From Chryseobacterium senegalense (GTDB lineage: Bacteria > Bacteroidota > Bacteroidia > Flavobacteriales > Weeksellaceae), in the NCBI GenBank assembly GCA_001403755.1, contig CYUH01000015.1, positions 970,589 to 1,034,588 on the forward strand: a DNA stretch of 64,000 nucleotides, written 5' to 3'. Of this stretch, positions 8,365 to 16,550 are shown in pieces. The first letter of the stretch is position 1; each line of letters opens with the position of its first letter. A program made the position numbers and the translations under genes. The notes under the pieces were generated by a model, which searched no databases, was not told where the DNA came from, and saw only the letters and a program-made list of their open reading frames with translations.

Positions 8365-9639
8365 TTAATCATAAAGACGTTTCACAAACCATTTATCGGC
8401 AAAGTTGATTCCGACTTTTAGGTTGATGAAGTTTTGGCGGATCATATTGTTATCCAAAGTGCCTCTTTTCCCAATTTCAACACCCAAATCGATGCCGCTC
8501 ATTCTGCTTGCACTTCTATTTTCGAAAGGCAAAGTAACGCCTCCGGTTAAGGCAAACTGATTGATATTGGTTCCATTGATTGCTAGATTTGCTTTTTCGT
8601 AATAAGCCCCGTAACGGTAGGTAACTCTGGAAAAATAATTTCGGAAGTTGTTGTAATTTGGCAAAAACCAACCACCTGCAGCAATTCTATAAGAATTTTC
8701 ATTAGCAAAAGGTTGCCCCAGGAATTGAACGGTTTCCCCTTTTTTGAAGTCGAACTGAGTTCCCACAAACCATTTTGTATCGCGACCATATCCGGCTCCC
8801 AAAGAGAATTCCATAGGAATTAGGTTTTTGTCCGAACTGAAATCTTCGTCAATGATGCTGACGTTATTTTTGGTAACACCGTCAGTATAATAGTAGGTAC
8901 TGTTGGTATAATTGGTTTCCATTTTCCCAGTTGTACCGAAGCTATAGGTTGCTCCCAAAGTCAGTTTTTTATCAGTGCCGTATTTTTTCTGATAAGCAGA
9001 TCCGAGGGTAAAATTAAAGGTTTTAATTTTATTTTTGGTTTCGTAGCCATTGATCAACTCAGCGTTGCTATAGGTAAGTTCGTTGATATCGTAAAGATTT
9101 CCAAAGTAGAAGTTGGTTCTAAAACCAAATCCTAATTCCGGAGAAGCTTGATAAGAAAATGCAGCTTGTACAGTACTCAAAGTTCCCTCACCACGAAAAA
9201 GATTAGCTTTGATAGTCTCATCGGCTAGTGTTTCTTTGTTAATTACCGAGTATTTTTTGGAGCTGTACGGTTGGTAACCTAAACCAAATTTTATTTTACT
9301 AGAAATAGGGAATGCTACAGTAATATTCGAAAGATAAGTGGAATGTTTGGTGACATTCATATTATCATAATTCGATTTGAAAAAGTTGTTTTCATTGGTC
9401 ATTTCAACTTTTATGTTCGTAAGTTCCATATTTTTATTTGCAGCAGGATTGCTGAAATTAAAATTATTGTTGAAATCCCAGATATATGCAGTAGAAATGC
9501 CACCCATCGCACTCACATCAGTTGTGTTGTCGTACTTCACATCCCCGATTCCGAAGGCAGCGTAAGGAGAATTACCAATCGATTGCGCATTGAGGAAAAA
9601 TCCTAGTGCAATCAGCGGTAATGCAAAAATTCTTTTCAT
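8365..9639 (-). CDS. Outer membrane beta-barrel protein (FadL/PorV-like)
   Basis: A 424-residue exported protein with signal peptide MKRIFALPLIALGFFLNAQ and a mature N-terminus (SPYAAFGIGDV) typical of Bacteroidota barrel proteins. Alternating strands such as KIKFGLGYQPYSSKKY, LGFGFRTNFYFG and KLTLGATYSFG indicate a barrel of about 14 strands, with TAYIWDFNNNFNFSNPAANKN resembling the plug region of FadL/PorV-like proteins. Its ligand is unknown. It is the first gene of a minus-strand group with lptC, anmK and the nitrilase fusion. No promoter box is obvious in the 267 bp upstream, which it shares with divergent holB. Confidence 0.8.
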   Translation of the reverse strand: MKRIFALPLIALGFFLNAQSIGNSPYAAFGIGDVKYDNTTDVSAMGGISTAYIWDFNNNFNFSNPAANKNMELTNIKVEMTNENNFFKSNYDNMNVTKHSTYLSNITVAFPISSKIKFGLGYQPYSSKKYSVINKETLADETIKANLFRGEGTLSTVQAAFSYQASPELGFGFRTNFYFGNLYDINELTYSNAELINGYETKNKIKTFNFTLGSAYQKKYGTDKKLTLGATYSFGTTGKMETNYTNSTYYYTDGVTKNNVSIIDEDFSSDKNLIPMEFSLGAGYGRDTKWFVGTQFDFKKGETVQFLGQPFANENSYRIAAGGWFLPNYNNFRNYFSRVTYRYGAYYEKANLAINGTNINQFALTGGVTLPFENRSASRMSGIDLGVEIGKRGTLDNNMIRQNFINLKVGINFADKWFVKRLYD

Positions 9640-9894
9640 TCTCTATTTTTAAAAATAATGCGCAAATATCCTAAATATAACTGAATTGAGGAAATTTACT
9701 TTGGTTAAAGTTTGTTAAGGGCTTTTAGGACGGATTTTTCATTAGAAAGGAATCCATCAATCGAGAAAATTATAAAAATTAATCTAATTCTATTTGAAAT
9801 AATAAAGAAAAATAACTGAAAATCTTGTCAGAATAGGAGCATGAATAAACTATTTTGCCGATTAAAACGCTAGGAATTGCTTCTAAAAATTATT

Positions 9895-9902
9895 TATCTT
9901 TG
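9895..9902 (+). promoter_or_regulatory. -7 box of the holB promoter
   Basis: TATCTTTG matches TAnnTTTG and ends only 4 bases before the holB ATG. If it is the real promoter, the transcript would be leaderless or nearly so. The rest of the 267-bp divergent intergenic region (9640-9894) shows no ORF, repeat or hairpin that I could support. Confidence 0.55.
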
Positions 9903-9906
9903 AAAA

Positions 9907-11025
9907 ATGAATTGGGAACAAATCGTCGGTCAAGAAAAACTGAAAAACCTCCTTATAGAAAGCATTGAAGACAAGAGAGTAGGTCATGCACAACTCTTCG
10001 TAGGCAAAGCAGGTTATGGAACTTTGCCTTTGGCAATGGCATTTTCTAAAGAGATTTTCCGAAGAGAAAACGAACTGTCTTCTTCCAAAGTAGAACACCT
10101 CAACCATTTGGATTTGCATATAAGTTTTCCAGTGTTCAAAGAAAAAAACAGTGGACTTACCGATCCGTTCAGACAAAGTTTCCGGGAAATGATCCTGGAA
10201 CATCCGTATGCCAACGATGAAGATTGGAGCAGGATTTTGGAATCTCAGAACAAGCAACTCTCCATTTTCGCTGATGAAATTGAAGAATTGAATCAAAAAT
10301 TCTCTCTTAAAAGTTTCGAAGGTGGTAGCAAGGTGCTCATCATTTGGCAAGCCGACAAAATGAATACTGTTGCAGCCAATAAATTCCTGAAATTTCTAGA
10401 AGAACCACCGAAAGATACCTACATCATCCTTACTGCGGAGAATATCGATAATATTTTGCCTACCATTCTTTCGCGAACTCAGCTGGTTGAAATCCCGCGA
10501 ATTAAGGATGAAGCGATGAAATCTTTTATTCAAAAGCAATTTAAAATCAGTGAAGAAAATCTTCGCGAAATCGTCTTTCAGGCGCAGGGAGATTGGAACA
10601 TTGCGCAAAAGCTCTTGAATACCGAAAACGCAGATAGCGAGTTCGAGCAATTATTTATCAACTGGGTTCGCGAAGCATTTCAGGTGAAAAAGAAACCCGA
10701 ATTCCTGAAAAATATTGTCTTCTGGGCAAGAAATATCGCGGACTGGAACCGGGAAAAGCAGAAAAATTTCCTGGATTATTGCTCAGAAATGTTTCGATTG
10801 GCTTTACTCCAAAATTACGGCAGTGTAGATTTGGTCTATAAAAAAATAGATTCCGGTGGTTTCAAATGGGAAGGATTCTCTAGATATATCCATGGGGCCA
10901 ATATTGAAGCGATTTTAGAAGAAATTTCAGTCGCTGATTATCATTTAGGAAGAAATGCAAATCCCAAAATCGTGTGGACCGATCTGGGAATTAAACTCTC
11001 CCGATATATCCATAAATCTGCTTAA
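9907..11025 (+). CDS. holB: DNA polymerase III subunit delta'
   Basis: A 372-residue clamp-loader subunit. It starts with IVGQEKLKNLLIESI and HAQLFVGKAGYG, the AAA+ N-terminus, where the Walker A Lys-Thr is degraded as in delta' proteins that do not hydrolyse ATP. EEPPKDTYIILTAENIDNILPTILSRTQ is the sensor 1/SRC region typical of clamp-loader subunits, with the SRC motif read here as SRT. The cysteine zinc module of E. coli delta' is absent. It is monocistronic, starts 4 bases after a -7 box and is followed by 107 bp leading to the LuxR regulator. Confidence 0.92.
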   Translation: MNWEQIVGQEKLKNLLIESIEDKRVGHAQLFVGKAGYGTLPLAMAFSKEIFRRENELSSSKVEHLNHLDLHISFPVFKEKNSGLTDPFRQSFREMILEHPYANDEDWSRILESQNKQLSIFADEIEELNQKFSLKSFEGGSKVLIIWQADKMNTVAANKFLKFLEEPPKDTYIILTAENIDNILPTILSRTQLVEIPRIKDEAMKSFIQKQFKISEENLREIVFQAQGDWNIAQKLLNTENADSEFEQLFINWVREAFQVKKKPEFLKNIVFWARNIADWNREKQKNFLDYCSEMFRLALLQNYGSVDLVYKKIDSGGFKWEGFSRYIHGANIEAILEEISVADYHLGRNANPKIVWTDLGIKLSRYIHKSA

Positions 11026-11075
11026 TTAAGGCGTTTATTCCATCATCAATTACCCTCGCTTTATTAACGAAAAAA

Positions 11076-11120
11076 GGGTCATTTCACCTTTTTCTAATTA
11101 GATGATTTTTAGTAATTTAG
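11076..11120 (+). promoter_or_regulatory. Operator and promoter of the curli-linked LuxR gene
   Basis: The dyad GGGTCATTTCACCT (11076-11089) is a variant of the GGGTG-N4-CACCC motif found at five promoters in this window. A -7-like box TAATTTAG (one mismatch to TAnnTTTG) begins at 11113, 30.5 bp from the dyad centre, the same spacing as at 30454 and 32338. No good -33 element is visible, which fits an activator-dependent promoter. The gene downstream is itself a LuxR-type regulator, so autoregulation is possible. Confidence 0.6.
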
Positions 11121-11132
11121 CGAAAACTAACA

Positions 11133-11792
11133 ATGATGAAAAAGAATATTACAATTTATGGAAATCATCAGTTCATTCTGGAACTTATGAGGGATTTCTT
11201 GGATGCAAACGGATTTTCTAAATTACATCCTATTTTTTTAGTCTCTTCCAATCAAGAGATTGAGCAAATTGATGTAGCAAAAGTAGATTTTTTAATTCTC
11301 AATTTAACTGCAGAAAACATTAGTGAAAAATTCGAATTGATTGACAAATGGTTACTTCTAAATAGTGAAATGAAAATCATTGTACTTTCCAAAAATTCTG
11401 ATGTAAAAATTATTAAGAGACTTTTTGATAAAGGTATAAAAGCATATTTGGGAAAAAATACCGGCTCCGAAGAGTTCCTGAAATCCATACAATCTGCGAA
11501 AAAAGGTTTGGTTTATATAAATGAAGATACGAAAAACGATCTCTTCAATTATATATGTAGCGTTAGCGATCCGGATAGGGAAAAACCTTCAGGAGCTGAC
11601 GAATTGACTGCTCGAGAAATGGATGTGCTGAATCTTATTTGTGAAGGACTGCGGACCAAAGAGATTGCTGAGAAACTTTTCATCAGTGTTCATACCGTAG
11701 AATCTCACAGGCGAAATATTATGCTGAAACTGAATATCAATAATTCTTCACGATTGGTGAAATACGCTATCGATAATAGTTTGGTGAAATAA
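11133..11792 (+). CDS. LuxR/CsgD-like regulator with degenerate receiver
   Basis: A 219-residue protein with a receiver-like domain (about 5-125) and a LuxR-type helix-turn-helix (about 150-211; LTAREMDVLNLICEG then EIAEKLFISVHTVESHRRN). The receiver has lost its phosphorylation site: the acidic pair is replaced by Gly10-Asn11, and the phospho-acceptor Asp is Asn57 (FLILNL). It should therefore act without phosphorylation, as proposed for CsgD of E. coli, the curli master regulator with the same architecture. It is convergent with the curli operon and carries the same operator as that operon upstream, so it is the best candidate regulator of curli here. Direct homology to CsgD beyond family level cannot be claimed. 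Confidence 0.85.
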   Translation: MMKKNITIYGNHQFILELMRDFLDANGFSKLHPIFLVSSNQEIEQIDVAKVDFLILNLTAENISEKFELIDKWLLLNSEMKIIVLSKNSDVKIIKRLFDKGIKAYLGKNTGSEEFLKSIQSAKKGLVYINEDTKNDLFNYICSVSDPDREKPSGADELTAREMDVLNLICEGLRTKEIAEKLFISVHTVESHRRNIMLKLNINNSSRLVKYAIDNSLVK

Positions 11793-11810
11793 ATTTATTT
11801 TATAATATCA

Positions 11811-11845
11811 AAAAAAAAGCAGAATTGAAAAATTCTGCTTTTCTA
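11811..11845. terminator. Bidirectional terminator between luxR gene and curli operon
   Basis: A perfect 10-bp stem (AAGCAGAATT at 11817-11826 with AATTCTGCTT at 11831-11840) encloses a GAAA tetraloop, with an A-run on the left and a T-rich run on the right. It terminates both convergent units. Confidence 0.9.
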
Positions 11846-11859
11846 TTTTAAAGTTATGA

Positions 11860-13362
11860 CTATTCCCAATCTGGCATTTCTCCGTTGCTGAAAAGACTTG
11901 ATCTCTCAGATTCCGTATCAGAAGAAATAGAAATAACCATGATGTTTTTCACAGAAATTCCGTCATTTGAAGTATTGGTGAAAATAATTTGTGAATTGTT
12001 GGGTGATAGTCTTGGATCCAAATCATTGGTTCCATTTTCTTTTTCACTTTCTACAGAAAGGTCTCGAGCAGTGTTGGTGGTAAGATTGTACAAGAAAATA
12101 TGCGAATCCAATTGTCGGTAATGATCATCTTGATATCCAGAAACATCATGACAATACACTAAATAATTACCATCTACCGAGAAATTGAGGCCTCCTGAAG
12201 CGCCGTTTGCGTCTGATAAAACGGTTTTTAGGGTATTTCCGAGCAAATCAATGATGATAATTTTAGAATTGTAACCATGCAGATCATTTGTCTTCAATGC
12301 TATTTTACTTCCATCGTAACTCCAGTCACACTCTGAAATCAAGCTTCCGTCGGTAGTCGTGTAAATTAATTCCTGACCACTACCATCTTTATTAATTTTG
12401 TATAATTTATTAAAATTCGGATAAATAAATTTTTCGCCATTTGTGCTCCAAGCAAAGTCGAGTTCGGTATTATTAAATCCAGCAACAGGAATTCCGGTAA
12501 CTTTAAAAACTTCGGTTCCGTCGGGTTTTGCAGTGAAAATGTGCGAATTTCCACCTTCTGTTCTCAGAAAAGCGATCAATCCGGCGTTGTTGTTCTTTCT
12601 CGGTCGCCAACTGTTGAATGAATTAGAGGTGAGATTGAAACTCGTTCCCGACTCATCACTCGAAACAATATAGGAATTTCCGTTTTGTTTTCTTACAAAA
12701 TGATAGCGATTTTGCGGAACTTTGTTCGCGGTGAATTTATAAACAGGGCTATAAACATCATTGTGAATTCCATCGTTTACCACCACTTGCCAAAAATAAC
12801 TGGCTCCGTAAACCAAATCTTCCAAGGTGTAAGTGGTTGCTTCCAAATCCTTTACTTCAAGAACATTGGTGTTGAAATTGTTTTTCACGATCAATCGATA
12901 TTTTAAAACGTCCAGTGAATCAGGATCCGTAGATTTCCAAGAAAGTTGTACGGTGAGTGGTTGATTTTCTGCGTTGTCAGTTGGGCTCAATAATTCCGGA
13001 ATTGAAGGAGCTGTATTTAAAGATTCATCATCATCCATTTCAAAGGCGAGAGTAACTACTTGACCGGAGTTTTTTAAGTTAGCAGATTGAAAATTATTGA
13101 GGTATCCGGAAACTTCTGCTTTTACAGAATAATCGCCCATTGGGACTTCGGTAATTTCAAAGCTTCCGTCAGCTGCTGTAAAGACTGTATTGGTGGACGG
13201 TGAAGTCGTTATTTTCACGTTTTTTAGAGGAGTATTTGTTCCTCTTGTTACCACTTTTCCTTTGATGGAACCTGTTTGAACTTGATCCACAATTTCTTCT
13301 TTACAGGAAAAAAGCGTTAGCGAAAATAAACCGATTAGGAGGTAAGTATATAAAGTTTTCAT
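11860..13362 (-). CDS. Curli-operon lipoprotein with beta-propeller
   Basis: A 500-residue lipoprotein (lipobox LFSC, Cys20). Domains in order: a carboxypeptidase-regulatory-like beta-sandwich (about 30-108; GSIKGKVVTRGTNTPLKNVKI), a fibronectin type III-like domain (about 118-215; SIPELLSPTDNAENQPLTVQLSW) and a TolB/PD40-type beta-propeller (about 220-500) with repeats such as FAWSTNGEKFIYPNF, CDWSYDGSKIALKT and DPRLSPNNSQIIFT. It starts 6 bp after csgG on the same strand, so it is the last gene of the curli operon. E. coli has no equivalent. A role in fibre anchoring, adhesion or assembly is inferred from position only. Confidence 0.85.
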   Translation of the reverse strand: MKTLYTYLLIGLFSLTLFSCKEEIVDQVQTGSIKGKVVTRGTNTPLKNVKITTSPSTNTVFTAADGSFEITEVPMGDYSVKAEVSGYLNNFQSANLKNSGQVVTLAFEMDDDESLNTAPSIPELLSPTDNAENQPLTVQLSWKSTDPDSLDVLKYRLIVKNNFNTNVLEVKDLEATTYTLEDLVYGASYFWQVVVNDGIHNDVYSPVYKFTANKVPQNRYHFVRKQNGNSYIVSSDESGTSFNLTSNSFNSWRPRKNNNAGLIAFLRTEGGNSHIFTAKPDGTEVFKVTGIPVAGFNNTELDFAWSTNGEKFIYPNFNKLYKINKDGSGQELIYTTTDGSLISECDWSYDGSKIALKTNDLHGYNSKIIIIDLLGNTLKTVLSDANGASGGLNFSVDGNYLVYCHDVSGYQDDHYRQLDSHIFLYNLTTNTARDLSVESEKENGTNDLDPRLSPNNSQIIFTNTSNDGISVKNIMVISISSDTESERSSLFSNGEMPDWE

Positions 13363-13368
13363 GAGTTT

Positions 13369-14748
13369 CTATTTTTGTTGATTACCGAAATAATAGTTGA
13401 TTCCAAAGCCTATTCGAATGATATTATCATTTTGTTTTCCACTGATGAAACCATCCAATTTGTCTTTAAAACCAAAATCGTATTGAAAATAAGTTCTCGC
13501 AGAGAAATTGTCGCTAATTAGGTAATCCAACCCACCGCCTAAATTGGCTTTCATAAATGGATCATTATCTGACAACAACGCACCAAAACCAGCATACACA
13601 AAAGGTGTAAATTTGAACTGAGGCAAAAAGAGATATTGGATATTAAACTCAGGCCCAAAATAATCTCGTTCTATGATGCCGGTATTTTTTATTTTAACCG
13701 TATTAACGCTGGCTTCCAAGTTGATGTTTTTATTAAGAAAAAAGCCTATGCCAAACTTACTTCCGATGGTATTTGCAGCATTTTTGTAATCACCATTAAT
13801 TTGTTGACCTTCTACATTCAGGGTGAAGAAATTTGATTTTCTCACTGTGTTTTCCACTTTATTTCCAAGAAGTCTTTGGTTGTTCACCTCATTTTCTTTT
13901 TTATATCCGGAAATGAGATTGTAGTAAGGAACTTTGTTTTTATCGATTCCATTTCCCCAAATGTCATTTTGCAGACCTTCGATGATCAGGGTTTTTACAG
14001 CTTTTTCAATGGCTTCGGTTACGGCGAGCTGTACCGGTTCGTTTTGTGTAAAACCTACTTCAGATTCTAACAGCCTTTCGGTATCGATATACTTAAAAAA
14101 ATTACCACTAACGCCTGTAGAAAGGATGTTTTTGGAAACATAAACTGTTTTCAGTATTTCTCCGTTCAGTGTTGAAACTGCTCTAAGATAGACGGTAATT
14201 CGATCTTGTCGGTATTGGGTAGAACCACCGATTCCGAAATACCGGGCTCCAACGCCGCCAGTCATCACATTACTATCATAAGAAATGATCCCACCTTCCA
14301 ACAAAATCCCTGCGTAAAGTAGAGGTGGTAGCATCTGCGAATTTTTATCACCATCTTTTGCATATTCTTGTCTGGTTGATCGGATAATTTGTCTTTCGTT
14401 CAATAAGTTGGCAATATTTTCTCTTTCGATGGGAATAAACCATTTGCTGTCCTCTAATGCTTTGATAAGTATTGTAGTGGTTCCTTGTGGGACGGCGGTG
14501 CTCCAGTTACTCCCGGTTTCAGAAGGTTTGTATTGCCCGGTTTGATCTCTGAATTTATAAACTCCAACAACGATTTTGTCCTTTGGTGGTGGAATTTCCT
14601 TCAGCTCTGTTGTTAAATTTGTCACTTCTCCTAAAGTGGATTTTTCTCCGTTTGCGGGCAGATTAAATAAGGTACTGCAACTTTGCAACGAAAAAACAAT
14701 AGGCAGAAAGTATAAAATTTCCTTTCTGAAATGAATTTTTATTTTCAT
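13369..14748 (-). CDS. csgG: Curli secretion channel CsgG with C-terminal barrel extension
   Basis: A 459-residue outer membrane lipoprotein (lipobox LQSC, Cys24). Residues 24-262 are CsgG: STAVPQGTTTILIKALEDSKWFIPIER (83-109), LLNERQIIR, GGVGARYFGIGGSTQY and GFTQNEPVQLAVTEAIE closely match the E. coli nonameric secretion pore. At the pore constriction, Asn55 of E. coli is kept (Asn81), Phe56 is Trp (Trp82), and the Tyr51 region is changed to Ser/Glu. E. coli CsgG is 277 residues; here about 155 more (305-459) form an OmpA-like beta-barrel or beta-rich domain ending in IRIGFGINYYFGN. It lies 18 bp after csgF. Confidence 0.95.
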   Translation of the reverse strand: MKIKIHFRKEILYFLPIVFSLQSCSTLFNLPANGEKSTLGEVTNLTTELKEIPPPKDKIVVGVYKFRDQTGQYKPSETGSNWSTAVPQGTTTILIKALEDSKWFIPIERENIANLLNERQIIRSTRQEYAKDGDKNSQMLPPLLYAGILLEGGIISYDSNVMTGGVGARYFGIGGSTQYRQDRITVYLRAVSTLNGEILKTVYVSKNILSTGVSGNFFKYIDTERLLESEVGFTQNEPVQLAVTEAIEKAVKTLIIEGLQNDIWGNGIDKNKVPYYNLISGYKKENEVNNQRLLGNKVENTVRKSNFFTLNVEGQQINGDYKNAANTIGSKFGIGFFLNKNINLEASVNTVKIKNTGIIERDYFGPEFNIQYLFLPQFKFTPFVYAGFGALLSDNDPFMKANLGGGLDYLISDNFSARTYFQYDFGFKDKLDGFISGKQNDNIIRIGFGINYYFGNQQK

Positions 14749-14766
14749 GGTAGGAGTTTTTTTTGA

Positions 14767-15183
14767 TTATCGAGGAATGATGATTTGCGACTGCTCGCCG
14801 GTTTGGGTATCGAGAATGTTGATAACTAAACCTTGTGAGGCCTCTGAAACATCAAGAAAAAGCGATCCGAACATGTATTTTCCGGGAGTTATACCGCCAC
14901 TGGTACCAAATTTATCATCGATTAATTTACCTGAAAGTTGGCTTAATAGTTGGCGGTTGAGACTTTGGGTAAAACTATCCATAGAATCGAAATCTTTTAA
15001 CAGATCACTATAATTATTATCTCCGTCATCAAATTGATTTTGGGCATTTGCAGAACTCAGCATCCATTGATAATTGAAAGTATCACCTCCAAAAGCAGGA
15101 TTGATGGGCTTGTAAACCAATTGCTGTGCGAAGAAATAAGTGGGTGCAAAGCAGAAGATTAAAGGAATAAAAAAAGTTTTCAT
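14767..15183 (-). CDS. csgF: Curli assembly protein CsgF
   Basis: A 138-residue exported protein with signal peptide MKTFFIPLIFCFAPTYFFAQ. The mature N-terminus (LVYKPINPAFGGDTFNYQWMLSSANAQN) matches the CsgF motif that in E. coli inserts into the CsgG lumen to form the second constriction, and the C-terminal VINILDTQTGEQSQIII matches the CsgF surface domain. CsgF links the secretion pore to nucleation of fibres at the cell surface. It starts 13 bp after csgE and 18 bp before csgG. Confidence 0.95.
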   Translation of the reverse strand: MKTFFIPLIFCFAPTYFFAQQLVYKPINPAFGGDTFNYQWMLSSANAQNQFDDGDNNYSDLLKDFDSMDSFTQSLNRQLLSQLSGKLIDDKFGTSGGITPGKYMFGSLFLDVSEASQGLVINILDTQTGEQSQIIIPR

Positions 15184-15196
15184 GGTGTTTTATTTT

Positions 15197-15925
15197 TTAA
15201 TATCGGAATTCATTTTTTAGCAAGCTGGTCTTGCGGTGATAATCTAGAATGATCTTAATACACACGTTAGCTTGTTCTGTGAGGTATTCGTCGTTTGGAT
15301 TAGCGGCAAAACTGTACAGCGTTCTATCATCCACTTCTACAGAAATTTGGCTGCCCCGTCCCATAGTGGGCAATTCTCCAATGGTAACAGCTGTGTTTAT
15401 TTTTTCAGGTAACTTGCTGTATTCAAGGTAAAACAGATCGTAGAAATCTTTACCCGTTTTGGTTTTTGTTTGGTCAATGGTAAGACCTTTCAATTCGAAA
15501 ATTTCATTTTCATTGACGTTGCTTACTTTGCGAGTAAAAGTTTTGGCGTTGATTTCGAGACTGTCTTTGGAAATCAGTTGGCCGGTTTGTTCATCTTTAA
15601 TAAAAAGAAAAACCTTCAAAGCATCATTTTTCTGTATATTCACACTTATTTGAGAAAGTGTTTTGGTCTCTTCAGGTTTTAGTGTGAACTTTCCGGATTG
15701 CTTATTATTGGAAAGATTTCCGGAACTGCCTTTTTTTATGGAAACGAATAGGTAATTCAGTTCAGAATAAGTGTCAGAAGAATTAGTCGCAGTTGCTTTC
15801 AAGGTTAGTTGGCCTTCCACGAAACTGCTTTCTATTTTTGAAGTAACCGTTTTTTTTTCTTGCTGTGCATAGGTTAATTGTACTGCAAAAAATAGGATAA
15901 AGGAAATGTAAAGTAGCGTTTTCAT
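15197..15925 (-). CDS. csgE: Curli adaptor CsgE with N-terminal CsgH-like domain
   Basis: A 242-residue exported protein (signal peptide to about residue 20). Residues 142-242 are CsgE: ELKGLTIDQTKTKTGKDFYDLF and TIGELPTMGRGSQISVEVDDRTLYSF match the periplasmic adaptor that caps CsgG and delivers subunits. E. coli CsgE is only about 129 residues. The extra N-terminal part (about 28-125) resembles CsgH, the alphaproteobacterial inhibitor of premature amyloid formation: KKGSSGNLSNNKQSGKFTL followed by KPEETKTLSQISVNI. The fusion would join anti-aggregation and delivery functions in one chain. The CsgH relation is my reading of the pattern. Confidence 0.9.
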   Translation of the reverse strand: MKTLLYISFILFFAVQLTYAQQEKKTVTSKIESSFVEGQLTLKATATNSSDTYSELNYLFVSIKKGSSGNLSNNKQSGKFTLKPEETKTLSQISVNIQKNDALKVFLFIKDEQTGQLISKDSLEINAKTFTRKVSNVNENEIFELKGLTIDQTKTKTGKDFYDLFYLEYSKLPEKINTAVTIGELPTMGRGSQISVEVDDRTLYSFAANPNDEYLTEQANVCIKIILDYHRKTSLLKNEFRY

Positions 15926-15937
15926 TTTAATGGATAT

Positions 15938-16351
15938 TTAATAGTTCCTCATAAATATCGTCATATTGTCACCTTTCACATGAAGCTGTATTTTTTCTGA
16001 TATACTGTTGCTTCCTGTGATATCGATAATATTGTTATTACCTTGTGTAGTGATTGTAGGATTCGCAGATTTTTTATCGAACATATTGTTAAAGTTCAAA
16101 TAATTATAATCCCCAATTTGTATCGTTGATACGTCGGTTTTGCCATTGGTGTAAATTTCAGAAAAGTTGTGATTTCCGTACTGAAAGTTGATGCTTTCTG
16201 AATTTGTGCCTTGTTGCGGAGTAGTTTGTAACTGTGTGATGATAGCCAGAGCGTTATTACTATTGACGTTTTCAAAAGAAATCTGTTGAGCAGAAGCGAA
16301 GAAGGCAACTACCAACAAAAAAATAGTTGATATTCTGGTTATTGTTTTCAT
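15938..16351 (-). CDS. Small curlin-like protein (candidate CsgB nucleator)
   Basis: A 137-residue exported protein (signal peptide MKTITRISTIFLLVVAFFASAQ). The mature part has degenerate curlin-type units: INFQYGNHNFSEIY, STIQIGDYNYLNF, PTITTQGNNNIIDI and KIQLHVKGDNMTIF, with the Q-x-G-x-x-N spacing of curlins but poor internal identity. This fits a minor subunit or surface nucleator like CsgB rather than the main fibre protein. It is first in the csgB-E-F-G-lipoprotein operon (12 bp before csgE) behind an operator-bearing promoter at 16412-16454. The CsgB role is inferred. Confidence 0.7.
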   Translation of the reverse strand: MKTITRISTIFLLVVAFFASAQQISFENVNSNNALAIITQLQTTPQQGTNSESINFQYGNHNFSEIYTNGKTDVSTIQIGDYNYLNFNNMFDKKSANPTITTQGNNNIIDITGSNSISEKIQLHVKGDNMTIFMRNY

Positions 16352-16411
16352 GATTAGTTTGATAAAATTACTTATTTATAGTGACCTGATTATCACATTA
16401 AACACTAGTTT

Positions 16412-16454
16412 TAAATTTAGTTACTTTTAATTACGACAATGGGTGTAAAAACCC
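16412..16454 (-). promoter_or_regulatory. Operator and promoter of the csgB-E-F-G operon
   Basis: The dyad GGGTGTAAAAACCC (16441-16454; GGGTTTTTACACCC on the minus strand) differs from a perfect GGGTG-N4-CACCC dyad by one base. On the minus strand a -7-like box TAAATTTA begins at 16419, 28.5 bp from the dyad centre. The start codon is about 60 bases further on. The rest of the 199-bp intergenic region holds only AT-rich sequence. Confidence 0.55.
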
Positions 16455-16550
16455 TTTTTAAGAAAACTTTTATATGAAGTAGTGTTTTTTAATTAAAAAA
16501 AATAGGAGAAACTAATGTTTCCCCTATAATTATTTCATTTTGATCCGCTA

